24,394 bases of DNA from CAZDUS01 sp964609375 (GCA_964609375.1 CAZSSA010000029.1:1-24394), one strand, 5' to 3'; counted from the stretch's first letter, positions 7,816 to 16,551 are shown. Made by a program: numbers and translations. The notes: generated by a model not told the origin, from the letters alone.

Positions 7816-10149
7816 TCAAAACCCGTAACCAATCCAAAAACTGATATTCTCCGTCTTCGCCCGCGGATCGTCCTGCATCACCGGCCACGCATAATCGAAC
7901 CGGATCGGGAACCCCGGAATATCAAGCCGCAGTCCCACACCCGCTCCCGCCGACAAACTCCCGAAATCAAAATCATAGGGATCAAAAGCCACATTCCCGA
8001 TGTCATAAAACCCCGCCAACCGGAATTTGGGAATGCCAACCGGCATCGAATACTCCGCACTCCCCACCATCAACGTCTGCCCGCCGCACGGACGAAGCTC
8101 TCCACTCCCGTCGGCCCGCTCGGCAATCGGCCCCACCCACCGGTAACGGAATCCGCGCACCGTACGGGCACCCCCGGCAAATTGCCGCTCGGACAACGGA
8201 ACCTGCTCGTCACGGCCCTCCCCCCACGTATCCACCACCTCGGCCCGCCCGCGTACACTCAAGACATGCCCCCACCATAACGGAAAGTGAATCGCACTCC
8301 CAAACTCAAGCCCATAGAGGTCTGTATCAAACCCCAGTGGCCCGCCCATCAGCGTGCCCGTAAATGAAGTTCGGCTCCCGCGTGTCGGCACAAAGAAATT
8401 GTCACGGGTGTCACGGGTCCACGTCGCGCTCACCGAACTTTCAATGCTCTTGGGTTCCGCAAAGTAAAACTCCGTTTTCTCCCCGTCGTCCTGCACAACC
8501 ACATAGGCATTGGTGTCGTCCACATTCTTGATCTCGACACTTTCCAGCCGGTACTTCAGGTCAAGTCGGTTCGGGCCAGCCAACGGAACCCCCAACCCCA
8601 CCGCCGAACCCAGACGCTGGACATCATAATCGGTGTTGTTGTGCCGCTGGCTGTATAGGTCAAGACTCAGCGACAATTGCCGGTCAAGGAACCAGGGCTC
8701 CACGAAGGACAACGTATAGTCTTCCCTTGTTGATCCCACTTCGGCGCGAAGCTTGGCTTTCTGGCCACCCCCCACCGGCGGCCAATGGCCAATGTCAAAA
8801 TTCCCCTGGCTGACCTCGACAAACCCTACCAGCTTGTCAATGCTTGAGAACCCTGCCCCCGCCATGAACTGGCCCGTCGGTTTCTCCTCCACCGAGAAAA
8901 CCAGATCACTCCGCCCCTTTGCCAGCGTCGGCTCGTCCGTCGCGTTCACATTTTCAAAATAATTCAAATTCCGCAGCTTGTTCTCGCTCTGGCGCACTTT
9001 GACGCCATCATAACGCTGCCCCGGATAGACCTGCAATTCACGACGGATCACCTTGTCTTTCGTGGTGCTGTTCCCGCGAATCAGCACATTGCGGATATGC
9101 GTCAGCTCCCCCTCGGTCACCGTAAAGCGGACATCCACATCCCCTTCCTTCTCCCGTAAATCCAACCGGTAGGCAGCCACGGTTCCCATGTAGCCCCGGC
9201 TTTCATAATAATCCCGGATAAAATTGGCCGCCTTGGCAATCTGGCCGTCGGAGGCCACATCGCCGATCTTTAACCCGCACCCTCCTAGCAATGCAGACTC
9301 AGGATACAGTTTGGCCCCGACAACCACCATTCGGGACACCCGGTAAACCCCGCCTTCCCGAACCGGGATCGTCACTTCAAATTTCCCCACGGAAACTTCA
9401 TTGATGTCCGGCTTTCCGATCTCTACATCCAGATACCCGCGATCCTTGTAGATGCCGCGGATACGTTCACACCCGGCGCGCAGTTCCTCCATGTCGTACG
9501 GCATGCTACGGAACCACCCGAGCGGATTATACCAGGCAGGAATTTCCATCGCCTCTCGCAGGTCGGAAACACCCACCGCTTTGTTCCCCGTAAACCGGAA
9601 CTTGCGCACACGCCGTTGGTCACCTTCACGGATACTGACACTCAACGTCGCCAGCCCCGCTTCCTTATCCGTCACTTTCAAGGTCCAATTGACCGCCACA
9701 AACGCATACAAATCCTTACGATAGGCCTCCTTCAAGGCCACCACGCGCGCCGCCACCGAAGGATCATCCAGGAAATCACCCGGCTTGAATCCAATCAGGT
9801 CAATCACCTTGGTCACACTCAAATGCTCGGCGCCTGTGACCCGGACCGGCTGCGTCAGCTTGTACTTCATCCGCACCGCATAGGCCAGCGCAACCCCGTT
9901 CGAAACCGATTCAACCTCCGCCTTGACATCCGAGAAACGTCCCGAAGCCAGAAGTACACGCACGTCGCTGGCAAGCACCCCGCGATCAAGCTCCTGTCCT
10001 TCCCGCGCCGTCACGTAACTACGAACCATGCCGTCATCCACCCGCGTCTCCCCAAGGGACCGTATACTCACCTTGCGAATGACTTCTGCGCTCAGGATGC
10101 CGGCATAGCTCATCACGATTAGAAAAACAATTCCACCGCTTCGCTTCAT
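7816..10149 (-). CDS. bamA: Outer-membrane protein assembly factor BamA
   Basis: BamA is the Omp85 core of the machine that inserts beta-barrels into the outer membrane. After a signal peptide (about 1-22) I count five POTRA-like domains of about 75-90 residues covering roughly 23-420. A 16-strand-type barrel follows, starting near GQFMAGAGFSS. The conserved Omp85 barrel motif is present as VRGF, and the protein ends in WIGYGF with the C-terminal Phe typical of outer-membrane barrels. Length (777) is normal. The ATG shares one base with the dnaB stop (TGATG). A GTG one codon earlier (10152) is also possible, and GAGGAG upstream fits either. It is followed by skp and lpxD. Confidence 0.96.
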   Translation of the reverse strand: MKRSGGIVFLIVMSYAGILSAEVIRKVSIRSLGETRVDDGMVRSYVTAREGQELDRGVLASDVRVLLASGRFSDVKAEVESVSNGVALAYAVRMKYKLTQPVRVTGAEHLSVTKVIDLIGFKPGDFLDDPSVAARVVALKEAYRKDLYAFVAVNWTLKVTDKEAGLATLSVSIREGDQRRVRKFRFTGNKAVGVSDLREAMEIPAWYNPLGWFRSMPYDMEELRAGCERIRGIYKDRGYLDVEIGKPDINEVSVGKFEVTIPVREGGVYRVSRMVVVGAKLYPESALLGGCGLKIGDVASDGQIAKAANFIRDYYESRGYMGTVAAYRLDLREKEGDVDVRFTVTEGELTHIRNVLIRGNSTTKDKVIRRELQVYPGQRYDGVKVRQSENKLRNLNYFENVNATDEPTLAKGRSDLVFSVEEKPTGQFMAGAGFSSIDKLVGFVEVSQGNFDIGHWPPVGGGQKAKLRAEVGSTREDYTLSFVEPWFLDRQLSLSLDLYSQRHNNTDYDVQRLGSAVGLGVPLAGPNRLDLKYRLESVEIKNVDDTNAYVVVQDDGEKTEFYFAEPKSIESSVSATWTRDTRDNFFVPTRGSRTSFTGTLMGGPLGFDTDLYGLEFGSAIHFPLWWGHVLSVRGRAEVVDTWGEGRDEQVPLSERQFAGGARTVRGFRYRWVGPIAERADGSGELRPCGGQTLMVGSAEYSMPVGIPKFRLAGFYDIGNVAFDPYDFDFGSLSAGAGVGLRLDIPGFPIRFDYAWPVMQDDPRAKTENISFWIGYGF

Positions 10150-11585
10150 CACGGCCGCTCCTCTTGTAAATACGACGGTTGTATCGCCGGCTCATCCACC
10201 CCGTGTTGAACCGCATCACGAAACCGGGTGTACTCCGCCATGAATTCCAACCGGATGTCATCATTCGTCGGACCATTACGATTCTTGGCCACATCCATAA
10301 TCGCCAGCGTTTCGTTGTCATGTTCCGGATGGGTGGCAATCCGCGAGGGACGCTGCAGGAACATCACAATATCCGCATCCTGCTCAATCGAGCCGGAATC
10401 CCGCAAATCCGACAACTTGGGCTTCTCCGTCTTGTCCCGCTGCTCAGCCGCCCGGCTTAACTGGCTCAGCACCAGCACGGGAATATTCAACTCCTTGGCC
10501 ATCCCCTTAAGCCCGGCGGAAACCATGGAAATTTCAACCTGCCGGCTCTGGCGGCTGTATTCCGGAGCCCGCAACAACTGGAGATAATCCACCACAATCA
10601 GTTGAACATCATGCTTGCTCTTCATCCGGCGCGCACGGGCCCGGATCTCGTTGATCTCCAGCCCGGCGGTGTCATCCAGAAAAATCGGAGCCGACACCAG
10701 CGCATCCGCCGCATTGATCAACTTGTTGTGGTTCACCTTGCTCAGGAAACCATCCCCCAGCCTCTGCATGGAGACTTCGCCCCGGCTGCAGATCATGCGT
10801 TTCACCAGATCCACGCATGACATTTCAAGACTGAACACCCCGACCGGCCTCGGCTTGTTCTCCGGATCACCACGCCCCAACGCCACATTTTCCACAATAT
10901 TCATCGCCAGCGAGGTCTTCCCCATCGAGGGTCGCGCCGCCAGAATGATCATGTTGCTGGGTTTCAATCCCTCAATGCAGCGGTCGATGTCCTTGTACCC
11001 GGTCGACAACCCCATCATGCCCTTGTGCCCCGTATCAAGCATCCTCACGATCTCATTAACAAGGTCATCCCAGGGACGCATCTGGCCGTGCTGGTGCACC
11101 GTGATGTCAAAAAATGCCTGCTCCGCCGAACTCAACACCACTTGGGCGTCGGCATCGGATTGGTAGCAGTCCTTTTCAATCTCACGCGAGGTGTCGATGA
11201 CCCTGCGCAACAAATACCGGTCGCGAACAATATCGATGTAGTATTCCGCGTGCGCGGATGTAGGAGTGGCGTCCACAATCCGGTTCAGCGCTGTCGGCCC
11301 GCCAAGACGGTCCAGCAGACCGGCACCCTTGAGGCGCTCATTGACGGTAAGCAGATCGATGGGGCGCCCTTCCCGCGACATGCCCAGGAGAACCTCGTAA
11401 ATGGCCCTGTGCGCGGGAATATAAAACGATTCGGGGACCAACTGCCGCTCAATGCAAAGGTCCATCACCTTTTCCGCATCGAGCAGCACGGCCCCCAAAA
11501 CGCCCCTTTCGGCTTCCTCGCTATGCGGAGGTACGCGTTCCAGCCGCGCGACCGCCGCCGTCGAGAGAGGGGCTTCATTAGCCAT
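10149..11585 (-). CDS. dnaB: Replicative DNA helicase DnaB
   Basis: DnaB is the hexameric helicase at the replication fork. The 478-residue protein has the N-terminal helical domain (about 20-125), a linker and a RecA-like motor. Walker A is ARPSMGKTS at 217-225, Walker B VVDYLQLL at 331-338, the SQLSRAAEQR sensor begins at 374, and DLRDSGSIEQDAD lies at 393-405. No intein interrupts these sites, which are common intein positions. I use the ATG at 11585 (MANEAPL), preceded by AGGA 8 bases upstream; a longer frame would need a TTG inside rplI. It begins 4 bases after the rplI stop, the familiar rplI-dnaB linkage. Confidence 0.97.
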   Translation of the reverse strand: MANEAPLSTAAVARLERVPPHSEEAERGVLGAVLLDAEKVMDLCIERQLVPESFYIPAHRAIYEVLLGMSREGRPIDLLTVNERLKGAGLLDRLGGPTALNRIVDATPTSAHAEYYIDIVRDRYLLRRVIDTSREIEKDCYQSDADAQVVLSSAEQAFFDITVHQHGQMRPWDDLVNEIVRMLDTGHKGMMGLSTGYKDIDRCIEGLKPSNMIILAARPSMGKTSLAMNIVENVALGRGDPENKPRPVGVFSLEMSCVDLVKRMICSRGEVSMQRLGDGFLSKVNHNKLINAADALVSAPIFLDDTAGLEINEIRARARRMKSKHDVQLIVVDYLQLLRAPEYSRQSRQVEISMVSAGLKGMAKELNIPVLVLSQLSRAAEQRDKTEKPKLSDLRDSGSIEQDADIVMFLQRPSRIATHPEHDNETLAIMDVAKNRNGPTNDDIRLEFMAEYTRFRDAVQHGVDEPAIQPSYLQEERP

Positions 11586-11589
11586 GTGA

Positions 11590-12039
11590 CTATTCCTGAA
11601 CAACCCAGACTTTAATCAGGGCCTCGACATCCGCGTAAACCTTGACCTTCACCTCAAAGACACCCAGTTCCTTGATCGGCGCCTCAAGCTGCACCGCGTG
11701 CTTGTCGATCTCAAACCCCTGAGCCTCAAGCACCTTGACAATATCCGCGCTGGTGACCGAGCCAAAAATCTTCTCGCCCTCGCCAACCTTCACGGGAATC
11801 GTGCAGGAAGCCTTTTCAATTTTCGCGGCCAAGGCCAGGGCCTTTTCCCGCCCGGCCTTCCGCTCCACTTCACGCTGCTGCTGCAGTTTCGCCAACCGCC
11901 GCCGAGTCGCCTCGGTAACCGCCGCCGCCAGCTTCTTGGGAATCAGAAAATTCCGGGCATACCCTTCGCTCACGCGAACAACCTGCCCCTCGGATCCAAG
12001 ATCCTTCACGTCCTGCATCAAAATTACTTCGAATGCCAT
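11590..12039 (-). CDS. rplI: 50S ribosomal protein L9
   Basis: L9 binds 23S rRNA near the L1 stalk and reaches across neighbouring ribosomes. The 149-residue protein has the N-terminal RNA-binding fold with the signature GYARNFLIPKKLA (about 25-37), a long connecting helix (about 40-75) and the C-terminal domain, all at normal length. The start MAFEVILMQDV is fixed by a strong GGAGG seven bases before the ATG. An in-frame upstream ATG at 12090 lacks proper spacing and would add a 17-residue non-family leader. It lies 107 bases after rpsR, the widest gap in this ribosomal block; I see only short weak hairpins there. Confidence 0.97.
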   Translation of the reverse strand: MAFEVILMQDVKDLGSEGQVVRVSEGYARNFLIPKKLAAAVTEATRRRLAKLQQQREVERKAGREKALALAAKIEKASCTIPVKVGEGEKIFGSVTSADIVKVLEAQGFEIDKHAVQLEAPIKELGVFEVKVKVYADVEALIKVWVVQE

Positions 12040-12146
12040 CGCTCTTCCTCCATTATTAACAGGAGCTCTCGCGGAGCACCCTCTGTTCATTGCCTCCCCG
12101 CCACCGGGCCGGTCGGCCGATTTGCCGCGCCACTCTCAACCGCAGA

Positions 12147-12365
12147 CTAGCGCAACAACCCCATCACTCGCGCACGACGAATCGCCCGCGCGATCGACCG
12201 CTGCAGCTGAGGAGTCGCCCCCGTCAAACGGGATGGCAAAATCTTGCCCTGCTCGGACATGAACTTCCGCAACAGCTCGTAATCACGCGGATCAATCGAC
12301 TTGATCTGTTCCACCTGCGGCACCCGCCGCTTCGACACCATTCCTGTGCTTTCTCGAGTCGCCAT
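12147..12365 (-). CDS. rpsR: 30S ribosomal protein S18
   Basis: S18 pairs with S6 on the platform of the small subunit. The 72-residue protein carries the family core IDPRDYELLRKFMSEQGKI and LPSRLTGATPQLQRSIARAIRRAR at normal size, basic throughout. AAGGA lies about 9 bases before the ATG. It follows ssb by 18 bases in the rpsF-ssb-rpsR order that is widespread in bacteria. It lacks the paired cysteines found in zinc-binding S18 paralogues. Confidence 0.97.
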   Translation of the reverse strand: MATRESTGMVSKRRVPQVEQIKSIDPRDYELLRKFMSEQGKILPSRLTGATPQLQRSIARAIRRARVMGLLR

Positions 12366-12383
12366 AACTTTCGTTCCTTTTCC

Positions 12384-12839
12384 TTAAAACGGCAAATTGT
12401 CCTCATCCCCGCCATCCGCCGGCGGTGGCTCCACTGGAGCTTCCTCACGCCCACCGGCGCGTGCCGGCGACGCCGTCACAGGCTCAGCGCCATCGCTGTA
12501 TTCCGCCCGCTTCGGAGCCCCCATGAACTGAACCCGATCCGCCACCACGCGCAACCGGTTGTGCTTCTGTCCATCCTTCTCCCACTCCTCGTAGTTCAGT
12601 CGGCCTTCCACGAAAAGCGACGATCCCTTGCCCAAATACTGCCCACACGTTTCCGCCTGCCGACCCCAGACCACAACACTCACAAAACAGGTTTCTTCCC
12701 GCTCCTCGCCACTCGCTGTCTTATATTTCCGGCTGATCGCCATGCGAAGATCACCAACCGCTTTCCCAGAAGGCAGGTAACGCACTTCCGGATCCCGCGT
12801 CAGATTCCCGATCAAAAAGACTCGATTGAGGCTGGCCAT
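12384..12839 (-). CDS. ssb: Single-stranded DNA-binding protein SSB
   Basis: SSB coats single-stranded DNA and recruits repair and replication proteins through its tail. The 151-residue protein has an OB-fold (about 1-108) with family segments NRVFLIGNLTRDPE, FVSVVVWGRQAE and SLFVEGRL. A Pro/Ala/Glu-rich disordered linker follows, then the acidic tip DEDNLPF that docks partner proteins. A tip complete to the final Phe suggests the main housekeeping SSB. It begins 12 bases after rpsF with only a weak GGAT upstream, so coupling to rpsF is likely. Confidence 0.97.
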   Translation of the reverse strand: MASLNRVFLIGNLTRDPEVRYLPSGKAVGDLRMAISRKYKTASGEEREETCFVSVVVWGRQAETCGQYLGKGSSLFVEGRLNYEEWEKDGQKHNRLRVVADRVQFMGAPKRAEYSDGAEPVTASPARAGGREEAPVEPPPADGGDEDNLPF

Positions 12840-12851
12840 GAATCCAATCCA

Positions 12852-13214
12852 TTAATAACGGTTTTCCGACGAACGCTCCTGCCGGGCTGGCGTGGCACTG
12901 CTCACCGGCGCAGGCTGCGCCGCCAGTTCATCACTCAACCGGACAATCTGGCATCGGAACAGATCTTCGTTCAAATGATACCGCGCCGTCAACGCCGCCA
13001 CTTTGGACGGATCCATCCGGAAGGTCACCGCCACATAGGCGCCCGATTCCTTCTTCTGCATCGTACGGGCAAACGGACGGCGTCCCATGTCACGCGTTCC
13101 CATGATCTTCCCGCCCATCTTCTCGATCTCTCCGGTCACATAACCGGTCATCTCCGCAACGCGCTCATCACGCACCGACTCACTAAAAATAAACATTCCA
13201 TCGTATATATTCAT
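12852..13214 (-). CDS. rpsF: 30S ribosomal protein S6
   Basis: S6 is the partner of S18 on the small subunit. The 120-residue form starts at MNIYDGMFIFSES, with AGGAGG six to seven bases upstream. The upstream extension is out-of-family Arg-rich sequence overlapping pth. The ferredoxin-like fold is recognisable from GGKIMGTRDMGRRPFARTMQKKESGAY and the helix before LVRL-type strands. A short disordered Ala/Pro/Ser tail (about 98-120) follows. The ATG overlaps the pth stop by 4 bases. Because of this overlap there is no room for the S6:S18 autoregulatory leader seen upstream of rpsF in other bacteria. Confidence 0.96.
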   Translation of the reverse strand: MNIYDGMFIFSESVRDERVAEMTGYVTGEIEKMGGKIMGTRDMGRRPFARTMQKKESGAYVAVTFRMDPSKVAALTARYHLNEDLFRCQIVRLSDELAAQPAPVSSATPARQERSSENRY

Positions 13215-13825
13215 ACCTTGCCTCCTGACAACGTTTCTCCCTCTTCGCCGGCGACCGTGCGCCGCACATTGAACCGGTTCATCGCCGCGTCCATTCCCTG
13301 CTCCACGAAGCACAACACCGCCTCGGTCGCTTCTTCCACAACACCCTTCACCACATCAAGTTCATCCCGGCCAAAAGCCGTCAACACATGCCGGACCAAC
13401 TCTCCACCCCGTTCCCGTCGCCCGATGCCCACCCGTAAACGGGAAAACTCAGTCCCTCCCAGAACACCCGCAATCGACTCCATCCCCCGATGCCCGGCAC
13501 TCCCCCCCTGCTTCCTCAACCGCAGGCTGCCCAGCGGAAGATCCGCATCATCCACCACCACCAGCAAATCCGCCAGCGTCAATTTACGGTACGCCAACAC
13601 CGCACCCACCGCTCGCCCGCTGTTGTTCATGAAGGTCTGCGGCTCCACCAGCAACAACTCTTCACCCCCATAAACCGCTCCGGCCAGCCGCGACTCAAAC
13701 TTCGAACTCGCCCGTAAGGCGGCTTCCAATCGCACCGCCAGCCGATCCACCACCATAAACCCGACATTATGCGGCGTCCGCGCGTACTCGTCGCCAGGGT
13801 TGCCAAGACCAACAATAACTTTCAC
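13211..13825 (-). CDS. pth: Peptidyl-tRNA hydrolase
   Basis: Pth frees tRNAs from peptidyl-tRNA released by stalled ribosomes. The 204-residue protein has GLGNPG at 6-11, the catalytic His19 (TPHNVGF), Asn67 (FMNNSG) and Asp92 (VVVDDADLP). The usual GHNG motif reads GHRG at 111-114, with Arg where E. coli has the substrate-binding Asn114. As the other catalytic residues are intact I expect normal activity; the change looks like lineage variation. The start codon is GTG with only a weak G-rich site upstream. It lies 57 bases after rplY, and its end overlaps rpsF by 4 bases. Confidence 0.95.
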   Translation of the reverse strand: MKVIVGLGNPGDEYARTPHNVGFMVVDRLAVRLEAALRASSKFESRLAGAVYGGEELLLVEPQTFMNNSGRAVGAVLAYRKLTLADLLVVVDDADLPLGSLRLRKQGGSAGHRGMESIAGVLGGTEFSRLRVGIGRRERGGELVRHVLTAFGRDELDVVKGVVEEATEAVLCFVEQGMDAAMNRFNVRRTVAGEEGETLSGGKV

Positions 13826-13881
13826 AGATGCAACCCCGGAATGAAAACCACGTCAACGAGCCGATCGCGCGTTCACGCCCC

Positions 13882-14595
13882 TTATTTCTTCTTCGGCTCC
13901 TTCTTCGCGGCGTCCTTCTTCGGCTCTTCCTTGGGAGCCCCTTCTGCCGCTTCGCCTTCTTCCTTCTTCTTGCCGATAACCTCAGGCTGGGCCGCTTCCG
14001 CCTCTGCCCCCGGCACCACTTCCGCTACCGCTTCCTCGCGAGGCGCCACCACCGTGGCCACCGCCACGTCGCCACTCGTCAACAGCGTGAACTTGGCATC
14101 CAATTTCAAATCCCTCACCATCAACGTCTGCCCCAGCGCAAGACCCGACACGTCCACATCAAAGGATTCAATCAGATCACCCGGCAAACACTCAACGGAC
14201 AGATCACGCAACACCTGCTCCAGAATACCACTCTGCTGCGAAACCCCAACGGGCTCGCCCTTCAGGGTAATCGGGATCGTCACACGCATCTTGCGCGTCA
14301 TCGACACCTCGACAAAATCCGCATGCAGAACGCCACCCATCACCGCTTCATGCTGCACTTCCCGTAACAACGCCTTCACCACCTCGTCGTTGTCAATGCT
14401 CAGGTCCACAATCAGGTTTTCACTGGTGTGATGCTTCAACATCGTATCGAAGGCACGCCGGTTGATCTGGATGGACCGGGACCCCTTCTCTCCGTAGACG
14501 ACCGCAGGAAGCCATCCGGCACGCCGCAACACTTTTGAGGCGGAAGACCCGCTCACTTCACGCTTACTCGCCGACAATTTGATTTCCTTCGCCAT
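13882..14595 (-). CDS. rplY: 50S ribosomal protein L25 (general stress protein Ctc type)
   Basis: L25/Ctc binds 5S rRNA. The 237-residue protein is the long form: an N-terminal L25 domain (about 1-92; KREVSGSSASKVLRRAGWLPAVVYG is diagnostic) followed by the TL5-like beta domain (about 95-190). A low-complexity Ala/Glu/Lys/Pro tail (about 188-237) ends in a Lys-rich stretch that may add RNA contacts. AAGGA lies about 9 bases before the ATG. It sits 21 bases after prs, and prs-rplY-pth is a conserved order in many bacteria. Confidence 0.96.
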   Translation of the reverse strand: MAKEIKLSASKREVSGSSASKVLRRAGWLPAVVYGEKGSRSIQINRRAFDTMLKHHTSENLIVDLSIDNDEVVKALLREVQHEAVMGGVLHADFVEVSMTRKMRVTIPITLKGEPVGVSQQSGILEQVLRDLSVECLPGDLIESFDVDVSGLALGQTLMVRDLKLDAKFTLLTSGDVAVATVVAPREEAVAEVVPGAEAEAAQPEVIGKKKEEGEAAEGAPKEEPKKDAAKKEPKKK

Positions 14596-14616
14596 ACTCT
14601 GTAGTCCTTCCCTTTT

Positions 14617-15546
14617 CTAAATCTTGAACAACGACGACACCGACTGGTTGTCATGGATCCTCAGAATCGCCTCCCCGAGCAATCCCGCCACCGACAGCAC
14701 CGTCACCTTGACGTTGTCGTTTTTCTTCCGGATCGGCACCGTATCGGTCACCACCAATTCCCCGATCTCCGACCCCTGCAACCGCTCGAATCCCATATCC
14801 GTCAACACGGCATGCGTCACGGCCGCATAAATATTCTCGGCTCCATTCTTCTTCAGAATCGCGGCCGCCGTCGTCAGGGTTCCTGCCGTTGTACAAAGAT
14901 CGTCCACCAGCACACAATTGCAACCCCGCACATCCCCGACCATCGTCAACGCCTCGACATCACATGGCCCCTTGCGCTGCTTGGCCACCAAGGCCAACCC
15001 CGCATTCAGCATCTCCGAATAACCATGCGCCATCTTCAAGCCACCCGTATCCGGCGACACCACCACCAGATTCTTGAGCTCCTTTTCGATCAGGTATTTC
15101 CCGATCACCGGCGATGCGTACAAATGATCCACGGGAATATCAAAAAAGCCCTGCAATTGCTGCGCATGCAAATCCACCGTCAGCAACCGGTTCGTCCCCG
15201 CCGCCACCATGAGATTCGCCACCAGCTTGGCCGTAATCGGCACCCGGGGCTGATCCTTGCGATCCTGCCTCGCGTAACCATAAAATGGAACCACAGCCGT
15301 AATCCGCGCCGCCGAGGCCCGGCGCAACGCGTCGATCATGATGAGCAATTCCATCAGGCTCTCGTTCGGAGGCGAACACGTGGGCTGCACTACAAATACA
15401 TCCTTGCCTCGGACATTCTCCAAAATCTTCACCCACGTTTCCCCATCGGGAAAACGGCTGATCAGCGCTTTGCCCAGCGGAATGCCAAGACAATCGGCTA
15501 TACGCTGCGCCAGCTCCGGATTGGCTGATCCTGTGAAAATTCTCAT
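14617..15546 (-). CDS. prs: Ribose-phosphate pyrophosphokinase (PRPP synthetase)
   Basis: Prs makes PRPP from ribose-5-phosphate and ATP for purine, pyrimidine, NAD, His and Trp synthesis. The 309-residue protein has SRFPDGE at 30-36, PFYGYARQDRK at 87-97, the catalytic-region His127 in DLHAQQLQGFFD, VVSPDTGGLKMA at 162-173 and the PRPP loop DDLCTTAGTL at 215-224. I use the ATG at 15546 (MRIFTGSANP), because the longer frame begins with TTG and non-family residues. It lies 32 bases downstream of tRNA-Gln, so it is probably released from a shared ispE-tRNA-prs transcript. Apt, NadB's pathway and tRNA metabolism in this run are all users or relatives of PRPP chemistry. Confidence 0.96.
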   Translation of the reverse strand: MRIFTGSANPELAQRIADCLGIPLGKALISRFPDGETWVKILENVRGKDVFVVQPTCSPPNESLMELLIMIDALRRASAARITAVVPFYGYARQDRKDQPRVPITAKLVANLMVAAGTNRLLTVDLHAQQLQGFFDIPVDHLYASPVIGKYLIEKELKNLVVVSPDTGGLKMAHGYSEMLNAGLALVAKQRKGPCDVEALTMVGDVRGCNCVLVDDLCTTAGTLTTAAAILKKNGAENIYAAVTHAVLTDMGFERLQGSEIGELVVTDTVPIRKKNDNVKVTVLSVAGLLGEAILRIHDNQSVSSLFKI

Positions 15547-15578
15547 TCGCTGCTCTTTCCCAAATGTCCTACTCAAAC

Positions 15579-15652
15579 TGGTTGCCCGACTAGGACTCGA
15601 ACCTAGACTCTAGCCTCCAAAGGGCCGTGTGCTACCATTACACCATCGGGCA
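15579..15652 (-). tRNA. tRNA-Gln (anticodon TTG), CCA encoded
   Basis: The 71-base body (15582-15652) plus an encoded CCA (15579-15581) folds as a cloverleaf. It has a 7-bp acceptor TGCCCGA/TCGGGCA, a 4-bp D arm, anticodon loop CTTTGGA with TTG at 34-36, a 4-base variable loop and a CTAGG/CCTAG T stem with TTCGAGT. The anticodon stem is weak: its outer pair is C-A and the next is G-T. U1-A72 is the pair recognised by the GatCAB amidotransferase on tRNA-Gln, and the discriminator is A, so indirect Gln-tRNA formation is plausible but not shown. The ispE reading frame ends inside this gene, on the same strand. Confidence 0.93.
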
Positions 15653-16550
15653 ACACCTGCGCCACCCGGGTCCATAACCACGCCCCCGTCTCGCGACGCA
15701 TGCACTCCTCTACCGCCAAGGCATGCGCTTGACTACCCGCCATGGCAAAAACCGATGCGCCGCTGCCCGACAACAATACACCCAAGGCCCCCGCCGCTTT
15801 AAGCCTTTCGGCCAACAGGCCAAGGAGCGGATATTTCCTGAATACCGTCTCCTCAAGCGAGTTTCGCAAGCACGCGGATGCCAAGGTTATGTCGCCTTTC
15901 TCCAGCGCAAAAGCAGCCTTATTAAAGATTTCCTCAAAAGAAGTCAATCCTGTTCTGTATCGGGCGTAAACATCCCGCGTCGGAACACTAAACCCGGGAT
16001 TTACCACCACCAGCCACCACGCCTGCCCGGCCGGCCACCGACACGCCAGCGGGGTCACCCGCTCACCACGGCCTTCCATCCGTACCGCTTTCCCTGCCAC
16101 CATCGCCGGAATATCCGACCCCAATCGCGCCCCCAGAGCCATCAACGCCTCCATCGGCAACCCGGCCCCCCATAACCGGTTTAATCCCACCAGAACCGCC
16201 GCCGCATCCGCACTGCCCCCGCCTAACCCCCCACCAATGGGAATCGCCTTCCGAATCTTAATCCTGGCCCCTTTCGCCAACCCCGTCTTTCCCTGCAACA
16301 ATTTGGCCGCCCGCATCGCCAGATTGTTGTCCGACTCCGGCAACATCACCGCATTCCCGTCCGGTAGCCCCCCCTCTTCGCAAACCACTTCCAACCCCGG
16401 AGCCTCACAAAGCGTCACTTCATCACAAAGGGATACGGGCACCACAAGACTTCGAAGATCATGATATCCATCCGGCCGCTTGCCAAGAACCTCAAGAAAT
16501 AGGTTCACCTTGGCAGGAGCTGAAATCTGAATGGTCTCGTTTCCCTTCAT
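15603..16550 (-). CDS. ispE: 4-diphosphocytidyl-2-C-methyl-D-erythritol kinase IspE
   Basis: IspE phosphorylates CDP-methylerythritol in the MEP route to isoprenoids. It is a GHMP kinase with APAKVN at 11-16 (Lys14), the ATP loop PIGGGLGGGSADAAA at 104-118 and the catalytic Asp146 in GSDIP. The ATG at 16550 (MKGNETIQISAPAK) gives 315 residues and follows the apt stop by one base. Longer frames lie inside apt. The frame has no stop before the tRNA-Gln gene, so its last 16 codons (about residues 300-315) are read from tRNA sequence and the TAG stop is within the tRNA's anticodon/T-arm region. RNase P cutting at the tRNA 5' end would remove the stop codon from that transcript. Confidence 0.93.
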   Translation of the reverse strand: MKGNETIQISAPAKVNLFLEVLGKRPDGYHDLRSLVVPVSLCDEVTLCEAPGLEVVCEEGGLPDGNAVMLPESDNNLAMRAAKLLQGKTGLAKGARIKIRKAIPIGGGLGGGSADAAAVLVGLNRLWGAGLPMEALMALGARLGSDIPAMVAGKAVRMEGRGERVTPLACRWPAGQAWWLVVVNPGFSVPTRDVYARYRTGLTSFEEIFNKAAFALEKGDITLASACLRNSLEETVFRKYPLLGLLAERLKAAGALGVLLSGSGASVFAMAGSQAHALAVEECMRRETGAWLWTRVAQVLPDGVMVAHGPLEARV

Positions 16551-16551
16551 C

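Noticed and set aside
12040..12146. A hidden small gene or regulatory RNA in the rpsR-rplI gap
   Set aside because: The only upstream start has poor ribosome-site spacing and encodes a non-family leader to L9. The inverted repeats are only 4-5 bp.
13215..13260. S6:S18 autoregulatory leader upstream of rpsF
   Set aside because: rpsF starts inside the end of pth with a 4-base overlap, and I could not recognise the conserved leader structure within the pth coding sequence.
13535..13550. Pth motif change (GHNG to GHRG) as a sign of lost function
   Set aside because: His19, Asn67 and Asp92 are intact and length is normal, so natural variation is the simpler reading.
12090..13673. 527-codon open frame on the plus strand opposite rpsR, ssb, rpsF and pth
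   Set aside because: It lies antisense to clearly identified genes, is overloaded with Arg, His, Pro and Thr, and has no family motif. Long shadow frames are expected in GC-rich coding DNA.
14653..15528. 291-codon plus-strand frame opposite prs, and similar long frames at 6120-6983 and 2405-3079
   Set aside because: These are antisense shadows of prs, lpxD and the cyclase gene. Their composition is biased and no domain is recognisable.
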